From Chitinophagaceae bacterium (GTDB taxonomy: Bacteria; Bacteroidota; Bacteroidia; Chitinophagales; Chitinophagaceae): a DNA stretch of 64,000 nt. Positions 52,100 through 60,047 of the stretch are shown in pieces. The notes below the pieces were generated by a model, which was not told the origin of the DNA, searched no databases, and worked only from the letters and a program-made list of their open reading frames with translations. A program made the translations under genes and the position numbers. The DNA lies in assembly GCA_016720775.1 (NCBI GenBank), contig JADKJX010000010.1, positions 1 through 64,000 on the forward strand, given 5' to 3'. Positions within the stretch are counted from its first letter, which is position 1, and each line of letters begins with the position of its first letter.

Positions 52100-52684
52100 A
52101 TGCGTACAAAAGTATCAGCCATTCTTGTTGCCGCATTTGCCATTACGGTAGCTGTGATCTCATGCGATAGTAAAAAAGAAAACAATGCCACTGCACAAAC
52201 CATTTCCAACGACAGTTTGATAAAGCGTGGTTCTTATTTAGTAAATGCCATGGGTTGCGATGACTGCCATTCGCCAAAAAAAATGGGAGCACATGGCCCG
52301 GAAGTTATCCCGGAAACACGTTTCGGAGGCTATCCTTCCGGCAGGCCATTGGCACCCATTGATACCAATGTGCTGAAGAATGGCTGGGCAATGCTCGGTC
52401 CGGACCTCACCAATGCCGTGGGCCCCTGGGGTGTTTCCTTTGCAGCTAATATCAGCAGCGATGAAACTGGCATCGGAACATGGAGTGAAAAACAATTCTT
52501 CACAGCAATACGGGAGGGAAAGTATAAAGGACTTGATGGCAGCCGCGGACTTTTGCCACCCATGCCCTGGTTCATGTACCGCAACCTCAACGATACCGAT
52601 CTCCGCTCCATCTTCGCTTTCCTGAAATCAACCCAACCGGTAAAAAATATTGTACCTGCACCAAAACAGTTAGCCGATCTTTAA
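52100..52684 (+). CDS. Mono-heme c-type cytochrome lipoprotein
   Basis: From ATG 52100 the protein is 194 residues with a lipoprotein-like signal (MRTKVSAILVAAFAITVAVISC). The heme motif CDDCHS is near residue 52. LLPPMPWFMYRNLNDTDLRSI carries likely axial methionines, and the C-terminus resembles the second domain of the di-heme cytochrome upstream (AFLKSTQPV compared with NFLHTLKPV). It probably exchanges electrons with it in the periplasm. A strong terminator follows. Start choice is supported by the signal and by an operator pair in the preceding gap. Confidence 0.88.
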   Translation: MRTKVSAILVAAFAITVAVISCDSKKENNATAQTISNDSLIKRGSYLVNAMGCDDCHSPKKMGAHGPEVIPETRFGGYPSGRPLAPIDTNVLKNGWAMLGPDLTNAVGPWGVSFAANISSDETGIGTWSEKQFFTAIREGKYKGLDGSRGLLPPMPWFMYRNLNDTDLRSIFAFLKSTQPVKNIVPAPKQLADL

Positions 52685-52709
52685 GCCATGATTTGGATTA
52701 ACTATAAAG

Positions 52710-52737
52710 ATCTCCCTCAACCGGGAGATTTTTTTTT
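52710..52737 (+). terminator. Rho-independent terminator after the cytochromes
   Basis: ATCTCCC and GGGAGAT form a 7-bp stem around a six-base loop, followed by nine T. Confidence 0.85.
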
Positions 52738-52763
52738 GTCATCGCTATACCCGATGCTGAATA

Positions 52764-52795
52764 CATTCTATAAACTCTTTTTGTCAATTCATACA
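52764..52795 (+). promoter_or_regulatory. Candidate LytTR operator upstream of the 52895 gene
   Basis: CAATTCATACA (52785-52795) matches the motif exactly, 100 bases before the start codon. A degenerate partner CATTCTATAAA lies 21 bp upstream with 7 of 11 matches. Confidence 0.45.
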
Positions 52796-52894
52796 TGCTG
52801 CCATTTACAAACAATTTGTTTTGCAACAATTTTGTACTGTAATTGATCTTTTCACACACCTGCATCTGTAAACGGCAGGGATAAAATAAAAGCT

Positions 52895-53581
52895 ATGAGT
52901 TTATTGCAACAAAATAAAACAGTAGGGGTACTCACCATCCTTTCGGGCAAGATCGCACTGCTCTGTATGATCCTGGCAGCCATCGGCGTTGATTTTCATT
53001 TTGAGGTTTTTAATAACCCATCTTTAATGCTTACGCTTCCGGGTGTAAATGCTGCGGCAAGCAAATGGTCGATGATATGCGACATGCTGGGATATTACAT
53101 GCTCTTGTTGCCGGTTATCTATTACCTGCACGACTGGATGAGGGATAAAACCCCCTGGAGTAACCTGCTGACTTTTTGCGGCCTGGCCTATGTGTTGATC
53201 GGGTGTATTGGTGCGGCTATTCTTGCGGTTGCCTATCCACAGGCACTGCATGCATATCCTGCTGCAGCGCCGGAAATGCAGCAAATCATAAAGTCGAATT
53301 TTGAATGGGTGAACTCCATGGTGTACGGCGGTATGTGGAACCTGCTTGAAGTAGTTTTTGCCGGCATGTGGTGGCTTTTTGTTGGCGTACTATTGTTCAA
53401 AGCAGCGCATAAAGGCATTGGCTTACTGACGGTAATACTCGGTTGTTTTTCGCTGCTGGATGGTTTTTCGGGTATGATCGAAAATGCAGCATTGCATGAA
53501 ACGGCATTGAATGTATATTTATACGGTTCTATTGTATGGGCATTATGGATCGGTGGTTTAATTTACCGCAAGTCATTGTGA
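52895..53581 (+). CDS. Multi-pass membrane protein, unrecognised
   Basis: The 228-residue protein has six or seven hydrophobic helices (GVLTILSGKIALLCMILAA, MLGYYMLLLPVIYYL, VLIGCIGAAILAVAY and others). It has no motif that I can assign to an enzyme or transporter, although the layout is like DUF4386-type proteins. It has its own likely promoter region with an operator motif and directly precedes the kinase operon on the same strand. It may be a target of that system. Confidence 0.7.
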   Translation: MSLLQQNKTVGVLTILSGKIALLCMILAAIGVDFHFEVFNNPSLMLTLPGVNAAASKWSMICDMLGYYMLLLPVIYYLHDWMRDKTPWSNLLTFCGLAYVLIGCIGAAILAVAYPQALHAYPAAAPEMQQIIKSNFEWVNSMVYGGMWNLLEVVFAGMWWLFVGVLLFKAAHKGIGLLTVILGCFSLLDGFSGMIENAALHETALNVYLYGSIVWALWIGGLIYRKSL

Positions 53582-53613
53582 TAAACCGGGGCCGGCCATT
53601 TTGGATCCTGGTA

Positions 53614-53645
53614 CAATTCATACACGGTTTTCCTCAATTCATACA
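53614..53645 (+). promoter_or_regulatory. Candidate LytTR operator pair upstream of the kinase operon
   Basis: Two identical copies of CAATTCATACA (53614-53624 and 53635-53645) are 21 bp apart, 104 bases before the first kinase gene. The position fits autoregulation by the LytTR regulator encoded in the same operon. Confidence 0.65.
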
Positions 53646-53748
53646 AAATCGGGAGCCGGTGATGCGACAGGTGGCGGCACCGAAATTAAAAAGGTTGTAA
53701 ATTGTAATACTGCTTATTAATAAGAATAAAAAGCGCTTTTAATTAACC

Positions 53749-54801
53749 ATGCAAATTCCCCAATATACCAGGAAGGACCTGCAGATACTGGCCATTGCCA
53801 TGCCGCTGGTGGTGATGCTCATCAATGTGCTGTTGTTTGGGAAGCGCTTTTTTACCGAACCGAAAATACTCATCGGGTCGGGGCTTATTGTGCTGCTGGT
53901 TATGACCGTCGCATGGTTTCTTTTTACCTGGATAGCTGTTACGGTGCGAAGCCGTTTTCCTGCCAATGATGACCAGGTAAAAAGATTGGGTATAACGGTG
54001 TTATTCATCGCCACCATCCAGGCATTGGTAATGACAGTTTTCTTCCAGGGATATAACCAGTTCAACCTGTTCGGGTATGAAATAAATACGTCCCGGTATT
54101 ACTGGACGCTTGGGATCGGGTTCGTACTCAATATCATTATTACCATCCTTCATGAAGGGTTTGACCGTTTTGAAAGATGGAAGGCGACGTTGACAGAAAC
54201 AGAGCAACTGAAAACCGCCTATACCCAAAGCCAGCTGATGGGACTGAGGAGCCAGGTGAATCCGCACTTTTTATTCAACAGCCTTAACTCGCTGTCGAGT
54301 CTTATTAACGAGGATACCGACAAGGCAGAAAAATTCCTCAATGAACTTACAAAGGTTTACCGCTACCTGTTGCGCAGTCCGGATGATAAACTGGTTACGC
54401 TTGAAACAGAGCTCCAGTTCATCGAATCTTATTATTATTTATTGAAATCAAGGTATGGCGATAAAGTTAACCTGCAGGTGGACCTTGATGAGCAGAGCCG
54501 GAATAAATACGTTTCTCCTTTTTTGCTGCAAACGATATTTGAATACAGCTTCAATAACAGTGCGATGCAAAAAGGCAAGCCGTTGAATTTTTTGATAACA
54601 CAGGAGAACAACAGCCGGCTGGTGATAAAGAATAATTTACAGGAAAAGCAGACCAGTACTGGAATGAATGCCGACGGGCTGAAGAGCCTGGTTGAGAAAT
54701 ACAAACTCATCTGCTGCGATGAAGCCCTGGTAATTGAAAAGACCGATTCTTTCTTCCGGGTGCAGGTGCCTTTATTAAATGAAATTGAAAACAACCGTTG
54801 A
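53749..54801 (+). CDS. LytS-type sensor kinase with degenerate ATP-binding domain
   Basis: The 350-residue protein has four predicted membrane helices in the first 130 residues and then a His_kinase (PF06580) dimerisation domain, QVNPHFLFNSLNSLSSLI, with the phosphoacceptor histidine near residue 172. The ATP-binding domain is unusual: where the N-box normally reads LVENAxKH, this protein has IFEYSFNNSAM, and the usual glycine loops are poor. It may thus act as a partner or pseudokinase of the next gene, which it overlaps by one base (TGATG). Confidence 0.85.
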   Translation: MQIPQYTRKDLQILAIAMPLVVMLINVLLFGKRFFTEPKILIGSGLIVLLVMTVAWFLFTWIAVTVRSRFPANDDQVKRLGITVLFIATIQALVMTVFFQGYNQFNLFGYEINTSRYYWTLGIGFVLNIIITILHEGFDRFERWKATLTETEQLKTAYTQSQLMGLRSQVNPHFLFNSLNSLSSLINEDTDKAEKFLNELTKVYRYLLRSPDDKLVTLETELQFIESYYYLLKSRYGDKVNLQVDLDEQSRNKYVSPFLLQTIFEYSFNNSAMQKGKPLNFLITQENNSRLVIKNNLQEKQTSTGMNADGLKSLVEKYKLICCDEALVIEKTDSFFRVQVPLLNEIENNR

Positions 54802-55874
54802 TGAAACCTGTTAAGCCAAACAAGGTGGAGTGGATGAGTTTTTTTGTGCTGATGCCTGTCATCGCCGGGGCAACCTGTTTTGTGTTGTTCGGAAGCGATT
54901 GGTATGCACATCTGCGCTTCTGGCTTTTTGGTTTCGGGTACATGATGGTGGTTGGTTTGTTTCTCTGGTACCTGGATGTAGTGCTTACCCGGTACATTCA
55001 CAATACCTTTGCTGCCTACCAGGATACCATCAAACGGATGGCGGCGCTGGTGACAAAACAGGTTGTTGTGATCACCATTTCCACCACACTTTCCATTGTT
55101 GGTATGATCCAGTTGCTGGCGCCCGATTTTTATCCCAGCACCGCCCAGTTCTGGTTCAGTATTTTAATTGCACTGGGCATTACGATCATCGCCATGATCA
55201 TCTGGGAAGGCGATTATATTTTCCAGCAGTGGAAACAAAGCCTTACTGAAAATGAAAAATATACAAGGCTCAGCCTGCAAGGCGAATTTGATGTGCTGAA
55301 AAGCCAGGTGAACCCGCATTTCCTGTTCAACTGTTTTAATACGCTGTCGGCGCTGATAACCGAGGATAAACAGAAAGCAGAAATATTCCTGAATGACCTG
55401 AGCAAGGTATACCGTTACCTGCTTCGTAATAATGAAGACGGCATGAGTACGTTGCAGACCGAACTGCAGTTCATTCAAAGTTACTTTGAGTTGCTGAAGA
55501 CAAGGCATGGCGATGCCATACAACTGCAGATGGACATTGATAAGCGGTATGATGAATATTTACTGCCATCACTCAGCCTGCAGATGCTGGTGGAGAATGC
55601 GGTGAAGCACAATGCGCTTTCAAAAAATTACCCGCTGCATATTGAAGTGTTCACTACCGTGGGAAACAAACTGGTGGTGAATAACAATATCCAGCAGCGG
55701 GCACAAAAAGCACCTTCGGGTGAAGTGGGACTGAAGAATATCAAAATGAAATACGAGCTGTTGAACCAACCGGGCTTCCAGGTGATGAATGACGGGAAAA
55801 ACTTTACGGCAGTATTACCGCTGATATGGGGGAAAGTGATGGACAGGAACCGGGTGAATTATTCAGAAAATTAA
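54801..55874 (+). CDS. LytS-type sensor histidine kinase
   Basis: The 357-residue protein has four N-terminal membrane helices and the PF06580 motif QVNPHFLFNCFNTLSALI near residue 171. The ATP-binding domain is intact: LQMLVENAVKHNALSK near 265 and VGLKNIKMKYELL near 320. It is about as long as the preceding kinase and similar to it throughout, so the pair arose by duplication. Its start shares one base with the upstream stop. The LytTR regulator begins 11 bases downstream, so this kinase should phosphorylate it. Confidence 0.9.
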   Translation: MKPVKPNKVEWMSFFVLMPVIAGATCFVLFGSDWYAHLRFWLFGFGYMMVVGLFLWYLDVVLTRYIHNTFAAYQDTIKRMAALVTKQVVVITISTTLSIVGMIQLLAPDFYPSTAQFWFSILIALGITIIAMIIWEGDYIFQQWKQSLTENEKYTRLSLQGEFDVLKSQVNPHFLFNCFNTLSALITEDKQKAEIFLNDLSKVYRYLLRNNEDGMSTLQTELQFIQSYFELLKTRHGDAIQLQMDIDKRYDEYLLPSLSLQMLVENAVKHNALSKNYPLHIEVFTTVGNKLVVNNNIQQRAQKAPSGEVGLKNIKMKYELLNQPGFQVMNDGKNFTAVLPLIWGKVMDRNRVNYSEN

Positions 55875-55885
55875 AATTAACCGAT

Positions 55886-56653
55886 ATGAAAATCTTAATT
55901 ATCGAAGACGAAGAACTGGCGGTAAAAAAACTGCACAAGATGCTTGTAAGTATTGACAAGGACATTGAAGTGATCGCCAATCTTGATTCCATTGAATCTT
56001 CGGTGGAGTGGCTGGAGAACCACGAAGTGCCCGACCTGGTCATGATGGATATTGAACTGCTGGATGGCCAGAGTTTTGAGATATTCAACCGGGTAAAGGT
56101 TAAGAGCCCTGTGATCTTCACCACGTCTTATGATGAATATGCACTGAAGGCCTTTAAGGTGAACAGCGTTGATTACCTGCTGAAGCCGATACAGAAAGAA
56201 GACCTTACTGCCGCACTGGATAAGTATAAGAAGATGTTTGTTTCCGCAGCGCCGCCACCCATCAACATGGATATGCTGGTGAAGGAACTGCAACAGAAAC
56301 TGCAGCCCAAAGAATTCCGCAAACGTTTCCTGGTAAAGAATGTGCAGAAGCTGGTATCGGTTGAGACCGAAGAGATCGCATATTTCTACAGCGACGGGCG
56401 GCTTAACTTCTTTAAGACCTACGATAATAAAAAATACGTGGTGGATTATACCATGGATGATATGGAAGACATGCTGGACCCCGAACGATATTTCCGCATC
56501 AGCCGCTCTTTTTATGTTTCCATCGACAGCGTAGACCAGATAAATGATTATTTCGGCAACCGCCTCATTCTTACCTTAAAGCCTGCTGTTGATAAGGAAG
56601 CGTTGGTAAGCCGGGAGAAAGTGACGGAATTTAAGAAGTGGTTGGGGAAATAG
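55886..56653 (+). CDS. LytTR family response regulator
   Basis: From ATG 55886 (MKILIIEDEELAVKKL) the protein is 255 residues. The receiver domain has the acidic pair EDEE, the phosphorylated aspartate in MMDIELLDG near residue 54 and KPIQKEDL near 106. The LytTR DNA-binding domain fills about 155-253 (RFLVKNVQKLVSVETEEIAYFY, RYFRISRSFYVSID). It completes the operon of two kinases and a regulator. Operators of the direct-repeat kind bound by LytTR proteins are found upstream of this operon and of several neighbours. A longer frame from 55826 lies in the kinase gene. Confidence 0.92.
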   Translation: MKILIIEDEELAVKKLHKMLVSIDKDIEVIANLDSIESSVEWLENHEVPDLVMMDIELLDGQSFEIFNRVKVKSPVIFTTSYDEYALKAFKVNSVDYLLKPIQKEDLTAALDKYKKMFVSAAPPPINMDMLVKELQQKLQPKEFRKRFLVKNVQKLVSVETEEIAYFYSDGRLNFFKTYDNKKYVVDYTMDDMEDMLDPERYFRISRSFYVSIDSVDQINDYFGNRLILTLKPAVDKEALVSREKVTEFKKWLGK

Positions 56654-56745
56654 TTAATTGGTTAATACGTTAATTAGTTAATTGGTTAATACGTTAATTA
56701 GTTAATTGGTTATTAGTATTACGGATTAACGTATTAACAAATTAA
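56653..56745. repeat. 24-bp tandem repeat with inverted right arm
   Basis: A 24-bp unit starting GTTAATTGGTTAATACG occurs at 56653-56676 and 56677-56700 and partly a third time. The right part (GGATTAACGTATTAAC) is inverted. It lies between convergent genes and has the same period as the element at 42967-43080, with related words. Confidence 0.65.
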
Positions 56746-56749
56746 CGGG

Positions 56750-58735
56750 TCATTTTACAGGCATCATCAACATAATATTTCCATTCCCTTTTTCATTCTC
56801 CATATCAAGTTCTGCATGGATGCTGTCTGCATGTATTTTCATTTCTTCCATACACCGGAATGCATTGCTGTCGGTGCTTTTGATGGTAGTTGTGCCGTGC
56901 ATTTTAAGGCATAGCCTGTCATGCTGAAGGTCGATATTGATCAGTGTTTGTTTTGCACCTGAATACTGCACCATACACCGTAAGGCTGTCTTGAAAATAA
57001 AGAAGAAGCCATGCCTTCCTTTCATATCTAATTTCAGGTCCTTTACTTTTTCATCCACGTGCATGTCGATCTCAGCTTCGTGGCGGTTGCGCAGGGCATC
57101 AATGAATTCCGACATGCGCAACAGTGTTTTTTCCATGCTGTCGTTGGCAGGGTCAATCACCCAAAGGATGTCGTCCATGGCGATCATCATGTCGTTGCTT
57201 TTATTACTGATCTGTTCTATCAGCTCTTTCGACTTTGCAATATCCTTATCGGCTTTCATCCGGGCCATTTCACTCAGCAGGTTTATGTTGCCAAGTGCTG
57301 TGTTCACATCATGGTGCAGGTTGAGGGCAATATCAGTGCGTAGTTTTTGAGTTGACCGCATGCGCAGCAGCCGTTCCCTGTCGGCCAGGTAAAAAACAAC
57401 AATGCAGGTGATGGTGAGCAGGCCATAAAACCACCAGCTCTTCCAGAAGGGCGGCGATATTTTTATCTTTAAGGTGGTTATATTTTTACTGGAGATGCCA
57501 TCTGCATTTTCGGTCTTTATTTTAAATGTGTAGGTGGCAGCAGGCAGGTAATTGTAAATGGCTTCATTCAGCTCATTGCCTTTCTTCCATTCATTGTCGA
57601 TGCCTTCCAGCATATGATAATAAACAAGTTTGTTCTTATTAAAATAACTCAGGATCGAATAGGAGATGGTGATGGAATTCTCGTTGGCCTTTAATCCGAT
57701 CTTGTCCAGTTTCAGCAGCGAATCAACCGACAGGGAATTGTTGACCACCTTAAACCCGGTGATGCTAACATCGGGCGGGGTTGAAGTGGACTTGATATCC
57801 TGCGGGTTAAACACCACGAAGTCGTTGGATGAGCCAAACAGCAGCCTTCCATCGGGCAGTTGATAATTGGTACTTACATCAAAATTATCGTTTGCCATAC
57901 CATCACTGCGGTCATAAAATGTGAAGGTATTCTTGTGAATGTTCATCCGGCATATTCCTGTTGCCATTCCTATCCATAAATAACCGGCTTTGTCTTTTTC
58001 CAGGCTTACAATAAGATCAGAGGGTAAACCATCGGCACCGGTAATATGGCGGATCGTATTTTTCTTTATATCGTAAAAATTTAAACCGCTCCCCGCAATG
58101 ATCAGCAGGCTGTCATTATACTCCAGTATGGCTGCACCGTTTGCAATTAATCTTTTTGTTACCGACCCGCTGTCTGTAATGTGTTCAATGATCCTGTCAT
58201 CAACCGGGTCTATTTTATAAACACCTGCCGTCAATGTGCCTGCCCATATAAATCCCTTGCTGTCGGTGATCATGTTTAAGATCCTGGTATTGGGGATGCT
58301 GTTTAATTTATGCAAACCAGCTTCAAATGACTTTGCCCCTTTTGTTGCCGACCATTTATAAATGCCCCGGTTATAGGAACCAAACCACAGGTTCCCCAGT
58401 TTATCTTCAACCACCTGGGCGATGGTACGTGTTTCAAAAATGGCGGGTTCATATCTCTTCACTGTTTCAGTAACCTGGTCATAGAAAGCAATAAAGGCGG
58501 GTTGGCCTACCATGCAGATCTTCCTGTTATCTTTTAACCGGCACATATCCCACACCGACCACCCGTTAACTTCATCAATGCCTTTTATACCGAGTTTAAT
58601 ATTCCGGAAACTGCTGTCGTACCTGTATAACCCATCTCCCCAGCAGCCAGCAAGAATATTACCGTTGTTGGTACGTACAAAAGACATTGCCCCGCCGGAA
58701 CCCTTTTGCAAATTGATCCGGTTAAGGTGACTCAC
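56750..58735 (-). CDS. Reg_prop/Y_Y_Y sensor histidine kinase, C-terminal part (frameshifted gene)
   Basis: This part has the later propeller blades (NLWFGSYNRGIYKWS, GYLWIGMATGICRMN), a Y_Y_Y domain (YYHMLEGIDNEWKKGNELNEA), one membrane helix (WWFYGLLTITCIVVFYLA near residue 440) and a HisKA_3-like kinase core with LHHDVNTALGNINLLSEMA, whose first histidines include the acceptor. The ATP-binding domain that follows is degenerate, with no clear N- or G-box. There is no attached regulator domain. The frame is joined to 58792-59808 by one missing base in the T-run at 58886-58892. Confidence 0.82.
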   Translation of the reverse strand: MSHLNRINLQKGSGGAMSFVRTNNGNILAGCWGDGLYRYDSSFRNIKLGIKGIDEVNGWSVWDMCRLKDNRKICMVGQPAFIAFYDQVTETVKRYEPAIFETRTIAQVVEDKLGNLWFGSYNRGIYKWSATKGAKSFEAGLHKLNSIPNTRILNMITDSKGFIWAGTLTAGVYKIDPVDDRIIEHITDSGSVTKRLIANGAAILEYNDSLLIIAGSGLNFYDIKKNTIRHITGADGLPSDLIVSLEKDKAGYLWIGMATGICRMNIHKNTFTFYDRSDGMANDNFDVSTNYQLPDGRLLFGSSNDFVVFNPQDIKSTSTPPDVSITGFKVVNNSLSVDSLLKLDKIGLKANENSITISYSILSYFNKNKLVYYHMLEGIDNEWKKGNELNEAIYNYLPAATYTFKIKTENADGISSKNITTLKIKISPPFWKSWWFYGLLTITCIVVFYLADRERLLRMRSTQKLRTDIALNLHHDVNTALGNINLLSEMARMKADKDIAKSKELIEQISNKSNDMMIAMDDILWVIDPANDSMEKTLLRMSEFIDALRNRHEAEIDMHVDEKVKDLKLDMKGRHGFFFIFKTALRCMVQYSGAKQTLINIDLQHDRLCLKMHGTTTIKSTDSNAFRCMEEMKIHADSIHAELDMENEKGNGNIMLMMPVK

Positions 58736-58791
58736 GCTGTTGAACAGTTCTTTTGAAGGATTAAAAACATATAAGCCGTTATTGGTGGTGC

Positions 58792-59808
58792 TTACCCACA
58801 GGTTCTGTTCCCGGTCTTCAAACAGGCGTACTCCTTCATAGTGAATACTCTGTTCATTAAGATAACCACTGTAAACAGGCGTGAATTTTTTTCAGCCTCT
58901 TCATACTTTGTAAATACATACAGCCCGGTCATCCAGATCGTTCCATCCTTTTGTTCTGTCATACCTGCAGGTTCATTGTATTTATTGATGATCTTATCAA
59001 TCGAGTACTTATCCAGGACAGGTGTTTTATTGGCAAGATCATAACAGTATATGCTGCAACCACCAAAGGGGGGCCAATTCTTGAACCAGAACCTTCTTTT
59101 TTTATCAACCATATAACCGGCCACGAACGGGATCTTTCCAAACTGCTCTATTAAAGGTTCATGTTCCGCATTATCATCCCGCCAGCTGAGTTTTTTGGTT
59201 ACCCTGTTATAAACAACCAGGCCAGAATCGGTGGAGATCAGGTATTTTTTACCGATAGGGTCATCAACGATATTGGTCATCCTCCACTTTGAGGGGATCC
59301 TGAAATCATTATATTCAGATGAAAATTCATTACGCTCCCTGTTGTAGGTTACAAATTCTTTAAAGCTGAAATAATAGAGCAGGTTGCCATCCCCATCCTG
59401 CATAAGTCCTCCGCCATAGGCCAGGTTCTTTGGGTCCTTCAGCTTTATCCTGATCTCCTTAAAAACAAAACGCCGGGTATCAAAAATGCCTATGCTGCCA
59501 TTGCCCATCACCAGCCACAGGTTTTTTTGTTTATCTACCAGCATTTGCGATATATAGTTTACCGGTAAAGAGTTTTTATCGGCAGGATTGTGACGAAACG
59601 TAAGGAACCGGCTGCCATCAAAACGCTGCAGCCCGTTGCCGGTGCTTATCCAGATATATCCCTGGTCGTCTTGTGTAATGGAGTTCGTGTTATAAGCAGC
59701 AAGCCCATTGCTTACCGTGTAATGTGTAAAGGAATATTGCCGGGCTTCCTGGCAAAGCAGGGATCGTACCGGGAAGAGGAGAGCCAATATGAAAAAAAAT
59801 TTCCTCAA
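58792..59808 (-). CDS. Reg_prop/Y_Y_Y sensor histidine kinase, N-terminal part (frameshifted gene)
   Basis: The N-terminus has a signal peptide (MRKFFFILALLFPVRSLLCQ) and then two-component regulator propeller repeats, such as NSITQDDQGYIWISTGNGLQ and GDGNLLYYFSFKE. The frame drifts after EEAEKNSRLFTVVI; the correct reading, EEAEKKFTPVYSGYLNEQS, continues into the kinase part. The full protein of about 1010 residues would sense a periplasmic signal with the propeller. Three operator motifs lie 61-112 bases upstream of its start, facing this gene. Confidence 0.82.
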   Translation of the reverse strand: MRKFFFILALLFPVRSLLCQEARQYSFTHYTVSNGLAAYNTNSITQDDQGYIWISTGNGLQRFDGSRFLTFRHNPADKNSLPVNYISQMLVDKQKNLWLVMGNGSIGIFDTRRFVFKEIRIKLKDPKNLAYGGGLMQDGDGNLLYYFSFKEFVTYNRERNEFSSEYNDFRIPSKWRMTNIVDDPIGKKYLISTDSGLVVYNRVTKKLSWRDDNAEHEPLIEQFGKIPFVAGYMVDKKRRFWFKNWPPFGGCSIYCYDLANKTPVLDKYSIDKIINKYNEPAGMTEQKDGTIWMTGLYVFTKYEEAEKNSRLFTVVILMNRVFTMKEYACLKTGNRTCG

Positions 59809-59868
59809 AAAATGGTTTTGGTTTCCACTTCAAATATACCCAACCATTGAATTAATTGAAAGAATTGC

Positions 59869-59920
59869 TGCATGAACTGCTATATGGCTGTATGAATTGT
59901 ACTTTATCCCGTATGAATTG
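59869..59920 (-). promoter_or_regulatory. Candidate LytTR operator array facing the sensor gene
   Basis: TGCATGAACTG (59869), TGTATGAATTG (59889) and CGTATGAATTG (59910) are three copies at 20 and 21 bp. On the minus strand they read CAGTTCATGCA, CAATTCATACA and CAATTCATACG and face the sensor gene that starts at 59808. Confidence 0.6.
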
Positions 59921-59943
59921 GTTTTTAAAAACCGGCTCGGAAA

Positions 59944-59975
59944 CGGTTCATCCATTAGTAAGTGCAGTTCAAACA
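59944..59975 (+). promoter_or_regulatory. Candidate LytTR operator pair facing the glycosyltransferase
   Basis: CGGTTCATCCA (59944-59954) and CAGTTCAAACA (59965-59975) are 21 bp apart on the plus strand, 73 bases before the ATG at 60048. They are more degenerate than the array on the other side of the same gap. Confidence 0.45.
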
Positions 59976-60047
59976 ATCCCGGCTTTTACCGGCAGTTGAA
60001 AGGAGATAAAATTGCACGGTAAAAACTCTAATTAAAAAAGCATAGCC

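Noticed and set aside
55826..55885. Response regulator start at 55826
   Set aside because: It overlaps the end of the kinase gene. The receiver domain starts exactly at the ATG at 55886.
56653..56745. Short tandem repeats looking like a CRISPR array
   Set aside because: The 24-bp units abut without spacers and there are no cas genes. The right arm is inverted, so it is a simple repeat. The same holds for 42967-43080 and 25283-25331.
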